A stretch of 42,071 bases of DNA from an uncultured Prevotella sp. (GCA_947165435.1 CAMVAI010000022.1:1-42071); one strand, 5' to 3'; counted from the first letter of the stretch, positions 24,607-33,875 are shown. The notes: generated by a model from the letters alone, not told the origin. Translations and numbers: made by a program.

Positions 24607-25893
24607 GTGAACAAGAAAATCGGCAATATCTTCAAAGGCGACAAGGTCATCTGGATGGTGTTCTTCTTCCTGTGCATGATCAGCATCGTGGAGGTGTTCT
24701 CTGCCTCCAGCGGACTGACCTATAAGAGCCGCAACTACATCGGTCCTATCATCTATCACTCCGGCATGATAGCCTTCGGAGTGCTGGTGGCCGTGGTCAC
24801 GCTGAACATACCCTGCCGGTATTTCAAGCTGATGACACCCTTCCTCATGCTCATCAGCGGCATCACACTGCTATGGGTGCTGGTAGGCGGACAGACCATC
24901 AACGGTGCCAACCGCGTCATCTCACTCTTCGGCTTCACCTTCCAGCCCTCCGAGATTGCCAAGGGCACCATCGTGCTGGCCGTGGCACAGATACTCAGTG
25001 CCATGCAGCGCGAAAACGGTGCCGACCGCAAGGCCTTCAAATGGATTCTGTGGATTACGCTGCCCACCTGCGTGCTCATCGGACTGGAGAACCTCTCTAC
25101 GGCAGCCCTGCTCTTCGCAGTGGTATTCATCATGATGTTCATCGGACTCGTACCGATGCGGCAGCTGAACAAGCTGGCAGCCATCATCGTCTTTCTGGGT
25201 GTGTCCGCCGTGTCGATGGTCATGATAGTAGGCCACGACACCACCAACGAGGACGCACAGCTGACCAAGGTAGAGAAGGCCGAACAGCCGAAAAAGAAAA
25301 ACAAGATTGAGAAGTTGCTGCACCGTGCCGACACTTGGAAGGGGCGCATCCTCAACTTCGGAAAGGGTGACGTGGCCCCGGAGGAGTACGACCTCGACAA
25401 GGACGCACAGGTGGCCCATGCCAATATCGCCATCGTGTCGAGCAGCATCGTCGGCAAAGGCCCCGGTCAGTCTAATGAGCGCGACTTCCTGGCACAGGCA
25501 TTCTCCGACTTCATCTATGCCATCATCATCGAGGAGCTCGGGCTTTTCGGCGGAGCCTTTGTAGCCTTCCTCTACATCGTGCTGCTCTACCGCTGTGCCC
25601 GCATCGCCTCGCGTTGTGAGAACAATTTCCCGGCATTCCTGGTCATGGGCCTCGGTCTGCTGCTGGTTATCCAGGCCACGTTCAACATGATGGTCGCCGT
25701 AGGACTGGCACCCGTCACCGGCCAGCCGCTGCCACTCATATCCAAAGGCGGCACCTCCACCATCATCAACTGTGCCTACATCGGTGCCATACTCAGCGTG
25801 AGCCGTTCAGCCAAGATGAAAGCCATCGCCCCAACCGCCAAACAAGCGAAAATAAAGGAAACAGCAGAACAGAATAACGACATCACAGAATAA
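24607..25893 (+). CDS. ftsW: Septal peptidoglycan polymerase FtsW (SEDS family)
   Basis: A 428-aa SEDS protein with about ten membrane segments. Signatures include FSASSGLTY, NGANRVISLFGFTFQPSEIAKG, and the C-terminal GLAPVTGQPLPLISKGGTSTI. It polymerises lipid II at the septum with FtsI. Like other Bacteroidota FtsW it has a long charged loop (about 205-275, with KAEQPKKKNKIEKLL). The start is GTG at 24607 (NKKIGNIFKGDKVIW). The last codons, ending ITE and TAA, run into an 8-nt array, as at the end of murE. Confidence 0.93.
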   Translation: MNKKIGNIFKGDKVIWMVFFFLCMISIVEVFSASSGLTYKSRNYIGPIIYHSGMIAFGVLVAVVTLNIPCRYFKLMTPFLMLISGITLLWVLVGGQTINGANRVISLFGFTFQPSEIAKGTIVLAVAQILSAMQRENGADRKAFKWILWITLPTCVLIGLENLSTAALLFAVVFIMMFIGLVPMRQLNKLAAIIVFLGVSAVSMVMIVGHDTTNEDAQLTKVEKAEQPKKKNKIEKLLHRADTWKGRILNFGKGDVAPEEYDLDKDAQVAHANIAIVSSSIVGKGPGQSNERDFLAQAFSDFIYAIIIEELGLFGGAFVAFLYIVLLYRCARIASRCENNFPAFLVMGLGLLLVIQATFNMMVAVGLAPVTGQPLPLISKGGTSTIINCAYIGAILSVSRSAKMKAIAPTAKQAKIKETAEQNNDITE

Positions 25894-26021
25894 CGCAATA
25901 CCGAAACACCGGAATACCGGAATACCGGAATAACGCAATACCGCAATACCGAAACGCCGGAATACCGAAATACCGGAATAACGCAATAACGGGATACCGG
26001 AATACCGAAATATCAAAATAC
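25886..26021 (+). repeat. 8-nt tandem array, ftsW-murG gap
   Basis: Seventeen units in unbroken 8-nt register, consensus CGGAATAC with CGCAATAC, CGAAATAC and CGGAATAA variants. The first unit, CAGAATAA, carries the ftsW stop codon. The array fills almost all of the 155-nt gap before murG. Confidence 0.93.
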
Positions 26022-26048
26022 CGTCAGAACGAAAAAAAAGAACAAAAT

Positions 26049-27161
26049 ATGAACAACGAGTTAAGAGTCATCATCAGTGGCGGCGGCACAGGAGGCCACA
26101 TCTTCCCCGCCGTGTCGATAGCCAATGCCGTCAAGGCTCTACGCCCTGATGCCAAGATACTGTTCATCGGTGCCGAGGGGCGCATGGAGATGCAGCGCGT
26201 GCCTGCCGCAGGCTATGACATCAAGGGACTGCCCATTCGCGGCTTCTACCGCCCGCTGTGGAAGCCTGCCAACATCGGCGTGGCCATCGACTACCTGAAG
26301 AGCAAGATGATGGCCAAACAAATTCTGCGCCAATTCAAGCCGCAGGTGGCTGTCGGTGTCGGCGGCTATGCCAGCAGTGCCGCCTTGGGTGCTGCCAACA
26401 GCTTAGGCATCCCCACCCTGCTACAGGAGCAGAACAGCTACGCCGGACTGGCCAACAAGACGCTGGCAGGCAAGGCCGCCAAAATCTGCGTGGCCTACGA
26501 GGGCATGGAGCGCTTCTTCCCTGCCGACAAGATCATGCTCACCGGCAACCCCGTGCGCCAGCAACTGCTCGATGCCAAGACCACCCGCGAAGAGGCCGTC
26601 CGCTCCTTTGGCTTCGACCCGTCGAAGAAAGTAGTGCTGCTGGTCGGCGGCAGCCTCGGGGCTCGAACCATCAACGAGAGCGTGATGCAGCATCTGGACC
26701 TCATCCGGCAGAGCGACGTGCAGTTTGTCTGGCAGACGGGCAAATACTACAGCAAAGAGATAGCCAACAGGATGAAAGGCCACGAGCTGGCTAACCTGAA
26801 GACGACCGACTTCATTGCCGACATGGCGGTAGCCTACCGTGCCGCCGACCTGGTGGTGAGCCGTGCCGGAGCAGGCAGCATCAGCGAGTTCTGCCTGTTA
26901 GGAAAACCGGTCATCCTGGTGCCCAGTCCGAATGTGGCCGAAGACCACCAGACGAAGAACGCCCTCGCCCTGGTCAACAAGGATGCCGCCCTGTATGTGA
27001 AGGACGGCGAGGCTCCCGACAAGCTGCTGCCCACCGCCATCGAGACGGTGAACAATGCCGGTCTGCTCAGCAGTCTGACCAACAATATCCTCAAGATGGC
27101 GCTGCCCGACAGTGCGGAAATCATCGCCAAAGAGGTGATAAAATTAGCCGGGCAAAGCTGA
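26049..27161 (+). CDS. murG: Lipid II synthase MurG
   Basis: A 370-aa GT-B glycosyltransferase on the inner face of the membrane that adds GlcNAc to lipid I. The N-terminal loop is SGGGTGGHIFPA (10-21). Other hallmarks are GVGGYASSAALGAA, LLQEQNSYAGLANK, LTGNPVRQQ, LLVGGSLGARTIN, and SRAGAGSISEFCLLGKP in the donor-binding domain. The length is normal. It lies between the ftsW-side 8-nt array and a 21-nt array ahead of murC. Confidence 0.95.
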   Translation: MNNELRVIISGGGTGGHIFPAVSIANAVKALRPDAKILFIGAEGRMEMQRVPAAGYDIKGLPIRGFYRPLWKPANIGVAIDYLKSKMMAKQILRQFKPQVAVGVGGYASSAALGAANSLGIPTLLQEQNSYAGLANKTLAGKAAKICVAYEGMERFFPADKIMLTGNPVRQQLLDAKTTREEAVRSFGFDPSKKVVLLVGGSLGARTINESVMQHLDLIRQSDVQFVWQTGKYYSKEIANRMKGHELANLKTTDFIADMAVAYRAADLVVSRAGAGSISEFCLLGKPVILVPSPNVAEDHQTKNALALVNKDAALYVKDGEAPDKLLPTAIETVNNAGLLSSLTNNILKMALPDSAEIIAKEVIKLAGQS

Positions 27162-27185
27162 CCACTCGACTACACAGCAAAAAGA

Positions 27186-27290
27186 CACGATTACGCAGCA
27201 AGTAAACACGATTACGCAGCAAATAAAAACCATTACGCAGCAAGTAAACACGATTACGCAGCAAGTAAAAACCATTACGCAGCAAGTAAA
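27186..27290 (+). repeat. 21-nt tandem array, murG-murC gap
   Basis: Five contiguous 21-nt units with core GATTACGCAGCAAGTAA alternating with CCATTACGCAGCAAGTAA. A half unit precedes and another follows, ending just before the murC ATG. It fills most of the 150-nt gap. The unit is unrelated to the 8-nt arrays and to the array at 7291. Confidence 0.92.
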
Positions 27291-27311
27291 AACAATTATA
27301 CATATAGCAAG

Positions 27312-28694
27312 ATGGAACTGAAAGATATTAAAGCAGTATATTTCGTAGGAGCCGGAGGCATCGGCATGAGTGCCATAGCCCGCTACTTCCTCAAGAAAGG
27401 ACTCGTCGTGGCCGGCTACGACAAGACGCCGAGCACGCTGACCCGCCAGCTGGAGCAGGAAGGCATGCTCATCCATTATGCAGAGAGCACCGACCTGATT
27501 CCCGAGGCATGCAAGGACAAGGCCTCGTGCCTCGTCATCTACACCCCCGCCATCCCTGCCGAGCACGCAGAACTGCAATACTTCCGCCAGCACGGCTTCG
27601 AGATACAGAAGCGCGCCCAAGTGCTCGGCACGCTGACCCGCCAGCACAAGGGGCTGTGCGTGGCCGGCACCCACGGCAAGACCACCACATCGACCATGTG
27701 TGCCCACATCATGCACCAGAGCCACTTGGACTGCAACGCCTTCCTCGGCGGCATCTCGAAGAACTACGGCACCAACTACATCCTCTCCGACTCTGACTAT
27801 GTGGTGATAGAAGCCGACGAGTTCGACCGCTCGTTCCACTGGCTGTCGCCCTACATGACGGTGATTACCGCCACCGACCCCGACCATCTGGACATCTACG
27901 GCACCAAGGAGGCCTACCTGGAGAGCTTCCGCCACTACACCGAGCTGATACAGCCCGGCGGGGCACTCATCATCCACCGCGACCTGGAGATGCAGGAGTC
28001 ACTGCCCGATGGTGTGCGCCGCTACGACTATGCGCTCAACGAAGGCGACTTCCATGCCGAGAACATCCGCATCGACAACGGCGAGATTACCTTCGACTTC
28101 ATATCGCCCATTGCCAGCATCAACGACGTACAACTCGGACAGCCCGTGCCCATCAACATCGAGAACGGCATTGCCGCCATGGCCATGGCCCAGCTGGCCG
28201 GATGCACCCCCGACGAACTGCGGCAAGGCATGGCCACCTACGGAGGCGTGGAGCGTCGCTTCGACTTCAAGATCAAGACCGACCGCCTGGTGTTCCTCAG
28301 CGACTATGCCCACCACCCGAAGGAAATCCTGCAGAGCGCCAAGAGCATCCGCGAGCTCTACAAGGACCGGAAGATTACCGCCATCTTCCAGCCCCACCTC
28401 TACACCCGCACCCGCGACTTCTACCGCGACTTCGCCGACGCGCTCAGCCTGCTCGACGAGGTGATACTCACCGAGATATACCCCGCCCGCGAACAACCCA
28501 TCGAGGGTGTCACGTCGCAGATCATCTACGACTGTCTGCGCCCGGGCATCGAGAAACAGATCATCCGCAAGGACGACGTGCTCGACCTTATCCGTAACCG
28601 CTCGTTCGACGTGCTTATCGTCTTAGGAGCCGGCGACCTGGACAACCAGGTACCGGCCATGACCGACATTCTGAACGCCAGAATCGGTCAGTAG
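27312..28694 (+). CDS. murC: UDP-MurNAc:L-alanine ligase MurC
   Basis: A 460-aa cytosolic Mur ligase adding the first stem residue. It has the N-terminal FVGAGGIGMSAIARY loop, ATP loop VAGTHGKTTTSTM (117-129), EADEFDRSF, DPDHLDIY, GVERRFD, DYAHHPKEI and FQPHLYTRT. All are standard for MurC. The length is normal and there are no repeat inserts. Confidence 0.95.
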   Translation: MELKDIKAVYFVGAGGIGMSAIARYFLKKGLVVAGYDKTPSTLTRQLEQEGMLIHYAESTDLIPEACKDKASCLVIYTPAIPAEHAELQYFRQHGFEIQKRAQVLGTLTRQHKGLCVAGTHGKTTTSTMCAHIMHQSHLDCNAFLGGISKNYGTNYILSDSDYVVIEADEFDRSFHWLSPYMTVITATDPDHLDIYGTKEAYLESFRHYTELIQPGGALIIHRDLEMQESLPDGVRRYDYALNEGDFHAENIRIDNGEITFDFISPIASINDVQLGQPVPINIENGIAAMAMAQLAGCTPDELRQGMATYGGVERRFDFKIKTDRLVFLSDYAHHPKEILQSAKSIRELYKDRKITAIFQPHLYTRTRDFYRDFADALSLLDEVILTEIYPAREQPIEGVTSQIIYDCLRPGIEKQIIRKDDVLDLIRNRSFDVLIVLGAGDLDNQVPAMTDILNARIGQ

Positions 28695-28725
28695 CAAACC
28701 ACCCCATCTGTTAAAACAGGACATT

Positions 28726-29604
28726 ATGGCTTTCAACTGGAAGAGAACCGCTATCATCGTTGCCGACTGCCTTATCGGCATCTACCTCGTACTGGCCATC
28801 ACGGCCTTCAACCACCCCGACGAGCTAAGCACCGTATGCACAGAAGTGCGCATAGACATCAAGGACGGCATCGTGAAGGGATTCCTCAATGCCGACGAAG
28901 TGAAGCTTGAGCTGCAGCGGGCCCATGCCTACCCGATAGGCGAGCTGTGCTCGCAAGTGAAGACACGCGATATCGAAGAGCTGCTGGAGCGCAACCCCTT
29001 TGTCGAAAATGCCGAGTGCTATATGACGCAGACCGGCCACGTCTATATCCAGCTCACCCAGCGGTTGCCCGTCATCCGTGTCAAGGCCGACAACGGCGAC
29101 GACTACTACGTCGATGAGTATGGCAACATCATGCCCAACACCCACTACGTCAGCGACCTGGCCATAGCCACCGGCGACATCAGCAAGAGCTATGCCAAGA
29201 AAACGCTGGTGCGCATCGGCAATTTCCTGCTCCAGCACCCCTTGTGGCGCAGTCAGGTAGAACAGGTCAATGTGCTCTCCGACGGCTCCATCGAGATGGT
29301 GCCCCGCGTTGGCGACCACGTCGTCTATCTCGGCCAGCCCGTCAACCTGCAAGAGAAGCTGGACCGCCTGGAGAAGTTCTACCGCTACGGGCTCAGCCAG
29401 GCCGGTTGGAACAAATACTCGTACATCAACCTGGAGTTCAACAACCAGATTATCTGCAAGAAGCGCGCTTTGAAGAAGACATACCCGCAGCAGCCCGTCG
29501 CCCAGCAAGCTCCGCAGCAGCCTGCCGTCCAACAAGCCTCTCAGCAGCCTGCCGCCCAGCCGGAAGCCACACGGCAGGAAAAGCCGCACAAGCAGAACCT
29601 GTAA
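28726..29604 (+). CDS. ftsQ: Cell division protein FtsQ with Pro/Gln-rich tail
   Basis: A 292-aa bitopic membrane protein with one N-terminal segment (IIVADCLIGIYLVLAITAF, about 10-28), a POTRA-like domain (35-110, IDIKDGIVKGFLNADEV) and a beta domain (110-250). The family's QRLPVIRV and DEYGNIMP phrases are present. FtsQ links FtsL/FtsB-like proteins to the divisome. Residues about 255-292 are an additional low-complexity tail of QQP and QQA repeats that would lie in the periplasm. It follows murC by 31 nt. Confidence 0.9.
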   Translation: MAFNWKRTAIIVADCLIGIYLVLAITAFNHPDELSTVCTEVRIDIKDGIVKGFLNADEVKLELQRAHAYPIGELCSQVKTRDIEELLERNPFVENAECYMTQTGHVYIQLTQRLPVIRVKADNGDDYYVDEYGNIMPNTHYVSDLAIATGDISKSYAKKTLVRIGNFLLQHPLWRSQVEQVNVLSDGSIEMVPRVGDHVVYLGQPVNLQEKLDRLEKFYRYGLSQAGWNKYSYINLEFNNQIICKKRALKKTYPQQPVAQQAPQQPAVQQASQQPAAQPEATRQEKPHKQNL

Positions 29605-29635
29605 CATTCGCAAACAATAAAAAAGAAAGATATAT

Positions 29636-31084
29636 ATGGTGTCAAAGGAATTTATCGTAGCTATTGAATTAGGGTCGTCCAAGATGACCGGTATTGCGGG
29701 CAAGAAGAACGCAGACGGTAGCATACAGGTGTTAGCCTACGTCAAGGAAGACTCTTCGTCGTTCATCCGCAAGGGTGTGGTCTATAACATCGACAAGACC
29801 GCCCAGTGTCTGAGCAACATCGTCAACAAGCTTGAGAAGCAGCTGAAGACCGAGGTCACCCAGGTGTATGTCGGTGTGGGCGGCCAGTCTATCCGTTCCG
29901 TGCGCAACGTGATCGCCAAGGACCTGCCCAACGAGACGCAGGTCACACAGGGCATGGTCATCGAGCTGATGGACGACAACCGCAGCATGAGATACCCCGA
30001 CCAGGAGATTCTCGATGCCGCCGTGCAGGAGTACAAGGTCGATTCGCAGCTGCAGCTCGACCCCGTCGGTGTGCAGTGCAGCCACATTGAGGGCAACTTC
30101 CTGAACATCCTGCAGCGCAAGACGTTCTACAAGAACCTGAACAAGTGCTTCGAGACGGCCAATGTCAATGTCATCGAGATGTACCTCGCCCCGCTGGCCC
30201 TTGCCGACAGTGTGCTCACCGAGGCCGAGCGCCGCTCGGGCTGTGCGCTGGTGGACCTGGGTGCCGACACGACCACGGTCAGCGTCTATTTCAAGAACAT
30301 TCTGCGCCACCTGGCCGTCATTCCCCTCGGTTCAAACAATATCACCAAGGATATCGCCACGCTACAGATGGAAGAGAGCGATGCCGAGAAGATGAAGCTC
30401 AAATACGCCTCGGCCTACACCGAGAACAACGAGATAGACAACAACATGAAATACTCCATCGACGCCGAGCGGCAGGTGGAGACCCGTAAGTTCATCGAGA
30501 TTGTCGAAGGCCGTCTGGAGGAAATCATCGCCAACGTATGGTGCCAGGTGCCCGACGAATACTGCGACAAGCTCCTTGGAGGCATCATCCTCACCGGTGG
30601 CGGCTCGAACATGAAGGACATCGAGACAGCCTTCCAGAACTACACGCACATCGAGAAGATACGCATCGCCAAGTTCGTCACCCAGACCATCACGTCGAAC
30701 ATTGCCGACATCAACGCCCACGACGGCAAGCTGAACACCCTGCTCGGTCTCTTGGCCAAGGGCAACATCAACTGCGCCGGCGAGGCCGTCGATCCCAACG
30801 ACCTCTTCAGCCAGCAGCAGAAGCAGAACGGCGAACCGGCCATCGACCGCCGCGCCCGTTCGGCTGTCGATACCCCTGAAGGCGTGGTGCGCACCGCTGC
30901 TGAGAAGCGTCGCGCCGAAGAGGAAGCCCAGAAGAAGAAGGAAGAAGAGGAGCGCATCGCCCGCGAGAAGGCCGAAGAAGAAGCCCGCGAGCAGGAGCGC
31001 ATCCGTCAGGAGAACAGTCCGCTGCGCAAGTTAGGCCGCTGGCTGAAGCGAGCCGCCAGCGAGATTGTTAAAGAAGAGGAATAA
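29636..31084 (+). CDS. ftsA: Cell division protein FtsA with long charged C-terminus
   Basis: A 482-aa actin-like protein that tethers FtsZ to the membrane. The N-terminus FIVAIELGSSKMTGIAGKK is the phosphate-1 loop, and VDLGADTTTVSVYF and GGIILTGGGSNM are the phosphate-2 and adenosine motifs. The core ends near residue 385. About 95 further residues include a Glu/Lys/Arg-rich predicted coiled coil (EEAQKKKEEEERIAREKAEE) before the terminal amphipathic helix (LRKLGRWLKRAASEIV), which is the likely membrane anchor. Confidence 0.93.
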   Translation: MVSKEFIVAIELGSSKMTGIAGKKNADGSIQVLAYVKEDSSSFIRKGVVYNIDKTAQCLSNIVNKLEKQLKTEVTQVYVGVGGQSIRSVRNVIAKDLPNETQVTQGMVIELMDDNRSMRYPDQEILDAAVQEYKVDSQLQLDPVGVQCSHIEGNFLNILQRKTFYKNLNKCFETANVNVIEMYLAPLALADSVLTEAERRSGCALVDLGADTTTVSVYFKNILRHLAVIPLGSNNITKDIATLQMEESDAEKMKLKYASAYTENNEIDNNMKYSIDAERQVETRKFIEIVEGRLEEIIANVWCQVPDEYCDKLLGGIILTGGGSNMKDIETAFQNYTHIEKIRIAKFVTQTITSNIADINAHDGKLNTLLGLLAKGNINCAGEAVDPNDLFSQQQKQNGEPAIDRRARSAVDTPEGVVRTAAEKRRAEEEAQKKKEEEERIAREKAEEEAREQERIRQENSPLRKLGRWLKRAASEIVKEEE

Positions 31085-31115
31085 GGACAAAGACAACGAA
31101 AAAAACGAAAACAAT

Positions 31116-32444
31116 ATGGCAGACAACAATACATTGCTCGACTTTGGCGAGCCCGAGAAAGAGAATAGCATCATCAAGGTGATCGGTGTCGGAGGCGGTG
31201 GCGGCAATGCCGTCAACCACATGTACCGCGAAGGCATCCACGACGTGAGCTTCGTGCTGTGCAACACCGACAACCAGGCACTGAACGACTCCCCCGTTCC
31301 CGTCCACCTGCAGTTAGGCAAGGAGGGCCTCGGAGCCGGCAACCGCCCGGAAAAGGCCCGCGCCGCCGCCGAGGAGAGTCTGGAAGACATCAAGAACGTG
31401 CTGAACGACGGCACGCGCATGGCCTTCATCACCGCCGGCATGGGCGGTGGCACCGGCACCGGTGCCGCCCCCGTCGTGGCCCGTGTGTCGAAGGAGATGG
31501 GCATCCTCACCGTCGGCATCGTCACCATTCCCTTCCGCTTCGAGGGCGACCGCAAGATTGACCAAGCCTTAGACGGTGTCGAGGAGATGTCGAAGCATGT
31601 CGATGCCCTGCTGGTCATCAACAACGAGCGGCTTCGCGAAATCTACCCCGAGCTGACCGTGCTCGATGCCTTCGGCAAGGCCGACGACACGCTGTCGGTA
31701 GCCGCCAAGTCGATTGCCGAGATCATCACCGTCCACGGCATCATCAACCTCGACTTCAACGACGTGAAGACGGTGCTCAAGGACGGTGGCGTGGCCATCA
31801 TGTCCACCGGCTACGGCGAGGGCGAGGGCCGTGTGAAGAAAGCCATCGACGACGCCCTGAACTCGCCGCTGCTCAACGAAAACGACGTGTTCAACTCGAA
31901 GAAGATACTGCTCAGCATCAACTTCGCCGGCAACAAAGACGGCTCCGGTTCGCTGATGATGGAAGAGATGAACGATGTCAACGACTTCATGAGCAAGTTC
32001 GGCAACGACTTCGAAATCAAGTGGGGACTGGCCACCGACCCCGAGCTGGGCAAGAAGGTGAAGGTGACCATCCTTGCCACCGGCTTCGGCATCGACCGTG
32101 TCGATGGCATGTCGCAGCACCGCCAGCGCATGAACACCCAGGAAGAGGCTACGCGCATCGCCGCCGAACAGGAGAAGGAGGCCCAGCGCCAGGACCGCCG
32201 CAACCGCTACTATGGCGACTCCGGGCAGTCGAAGCGTTACAAGCGCCGCCCCCATATCTACCTCTTCCGTCCGGAAGACCTCGACAACGACGATGTCATC
32301 TCCGCCGTAGAGCAGACGCCCACCTACAAGCGCACCAAGGAGATACTCGACAGCATCTATGCCCAGGCCACCGGCGAGGAGCTGCAGAAGACGGAAGCCC
32401 CCATGCCGCAAGATGTGGTACAGGGCACCATCAAGTTCGTCTGA
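31116..32444 (+). CDS. ftsZ: Cell division GTPase FtsZ
   Basis: A 442-aa tubulin homologue that forms the Z ring. It contains IGVGGGGGNAVNHM, the GTP-binding signature GMGGGTGTGAAPV (108-120), the T7 loop region with NLDFNDVKTV and GYGEGEGRV. The linker after about residue 335 is Gln/Arg/Glu-rich, and the end PQDVVQGTIKF is a plausible FtsA-binding tail. The start is the ATG at 31116 (MADNNTLLDF); the frame is open upstream across the ftsA end, but that part is not conserved in character. It is the last dcw gene; a gene on the other strand converges 25 nt downstream and I see no terminator hairpin between them. Confidence 0.95.
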   Translation: MADNNTLLDFGEPEKENSIIKVIGVGGGGGNAVNHMYREGIHDVSFVLCNTDNQALNDSPVPVHLQLGKEGLGAGNRPEKARAAAEESLEDIKNVLNDGTRMAFITAGMGGGTGTGAAPVVARVSKEMGILTVGIVTIPFRFEGDRKIDQALDGVEEMSKHVDALLVINNERLREIYPELTVLDAFGKADDTLSVAAKSIAEIITVHGIINLDFNDVKTVLKDGGVAIMSTGYGEGEGRVKKAIDDALNSPLLNENDVFNSKKILLSINFAGNKDGSGSLMMEEMNDVNDFMSKFGNDFEIKWGLATDPELGKKVKVTILATGFGIDRVDGMSQHRQRMNTQEEATRIAAEQEKEAQRQDRRNRYYGDSGQSKRYKRRPHIYLFRPEDLDNDDVISAVEQTPTYKRTKEILDSIYAQATGEELQKTEAPMPQDVVQGTIKFV

Positions 32445-32469
32445 TAACCGGCTCAGCCCTCACCCCAAC

Positions 32470-33786
32470 CTATTCGGAGTGGCTGCCGAACATCGTGCGG
32501 AGCATCTTCCGCACCTGTTCGTCAGCCACTCCTTGGTTGATGTCCTTGCGCAGGCTCGACCTGCTGCTACCCTCCAGCATGCGCGTGTATTCCGTCTGTG
32601 CCACATCCTGCCGATAGACACCCATGGCCAGCAGCGACCCCACTATCTGGCACGCGAAGCGGCGGTTGAAGGTGGTGTTCCTGGCACCGTGCGTCTGGCA
32701 GAACCGTGCGGCATAGAGTCCCGTCAACTGCTGCCACAGCCTGTCGATGTCTGCCTGCCAAGTCGCCGTGGCATACTGGCTAATCTGGCCTACATAGCGC
32801 TGCACCTGCTCGGCGGCCTGCTGCTGCATGCGGTCCTCGTCCGACTGCTCCTTTCCAAGATAGTCCATCAGCAGCACTCCCGACAGGAAGAAGCGCAGTG
32901 GCCTTTCCGGAATACGACAGTAGTATATCTTCGATGCGAAGTCAGTCTTCGACAGCCTGTACTCGTCATACAACCGGTGCGGAAACAGCCTCAGCTGGTC
33001 TTCCAGCACGCGCAGGTCGGTCTGCGCATGGCGCGATGCCATCTGTTCAAACTCCGGGGTGGCCGTCAGCTGCGTAAACAGGTATTCGGCCAACTGCCCG
33101 CGGGCTTCCGGCGACCCCAGCGTGGTGACGGCGACATCCAGCCTGTGCCCCCACTGCCGCAGGGCCTCGTCGCCGCTCTCCAGCAGCATCGTGATAATCT
33201 GCCGGCGGTCGTCGGTGGCCTCCCGGCTCACGTCGCAAGCCATCAGCTGCTCATACACCGTCAGGTCGCGCACCAATTCGTCGCTTGCCACCGCCGCCCG
33301 TGTGCCGTCTGCCTCCTGTTCCCCCTGCCGCTCGCCCAGCAGCATCAGCAGGTCGCGGCGCAACAGCAGCAGCCTCCGCTCGCTGGCCGTATAAGCCATC
33401 AGCGGCACGTTGGTGTATCGCTGCTGCCACTGTTCGTAGATCGCCACCTCGTCCTGGGCTTCCGGCTCGTCGCCGGTCACGGCCACGGCAACCGTCAACC
33501 GCCGGTTCTCCACGTCCGCAGCCGTCACGCGGCCCTCCAGCAGGCGCATGGCCGCACCGTCGCAATAGGCACTGCACTGCCGGCACTCGTCGTTGGCCAC
33601 GTAGCCCACCATCTCGGTGTCAATATACGCTGCCGTGGCGTCCTGGTTCCACTCGTTCGTCTCGTCGTGCATCAGCACCACGCGCTTGCCCACGGCCTGT
33701 TCCATCCGTGCGACCATGTCGTCGCCCCGCCAGTCGTGGTGGCGCAGCCCGACAATCGTGTAATTCTTTGTGGTCATTGTTTTCAT
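32470..33786 (-). CDS. HIRAN-like-domain protein of unknown function
   Basis: A 438-aa soluble protein. Residues about 8-70 resemble a HIRAN domain: NYTIVGLRHHDW, KRVVLMHDETNEWNQDATAAYI and GYVANDE echo the pattern of HIRAN domains that recognise DNA 3' ends or stalled forks. The rest is helical and charged, and I do not recognise it. There are two Cys-x-x-Cys-type residues (CRQCSAYC) near 70. I start at MKTMTTKNYT (33786); MTTKNYT at 33777 is nearly as good. A promoter lies about 40 nt upstream, so it is transcribed alone. Function is inferred only from the domain likeness. Confidence 0.65.
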   Translation of the reverse strand: MKTMTTKNYTIVGLRHHDWRGDDMVARMEQAVGKRVVLMHDETNEWNQDATAAYIDTEMVGYVANDECRQCSAYCDGAAMRLLEGRVTAADVENRRLTVAVAVTGDEPEAQDEVAIYEQWQQRYTNVPLMAYTASERRLLLLRRDLLMLLGERQGEQEADGTRAAVASDELVRDLTVYEQLMACDVSREATDDRRQIITMLLESGDEALRQWGHRLDVAVTTLGSPEARGQLAEYLFTQLTATPEFEQMASRHAQTDLRVLEDQLRLFPHRLYDEYRLSKTDFASKIYYCRIPERPLRFFLSGVLLMDYLGKEQSDEDRMQQQAAEQVQRYVGQISQYATATWQADIDRLWQQLTGLYAARFCQTHGARNTTFNRRFACQIVGSLLAMGVYRQDVAQTEYTRMLEGSSRSSLRKDINQGVADEQVRKMLRTMFGSHSE

Positions 33787-33824
33787 GATATTATCCTTGG
33801 TTACTGTGTCAAACCTTCCGCCTG

Positions 33825-33855
33825 CAAAGATACAAACATTTGCAGGAACAGCCAA
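33825..33855 (-). promoter_or_regulatory. Promoter of the HIRAN-like gene
   Basis: TATCTTTG on the minus strand (complement of 33825-33832) and TTTGG with TTG at 33855-33853, 20 nt apart, match the Bacteroidota consensus. Confidence 0.65.
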
Positions 33856-33875
33856 AGGTTTAGCCCATTTTTTTA

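Noticed and set aside
24429..24759. Minus-strand 'FRYSGIPVFR' repeat proteins over the dcw gaps (also at 25807-26016 and 27121-27303)
   Set aside because: They are the reverse reading of the 8-nt and 21-nt arrays plus neighbouring coding DNA; no start signals.
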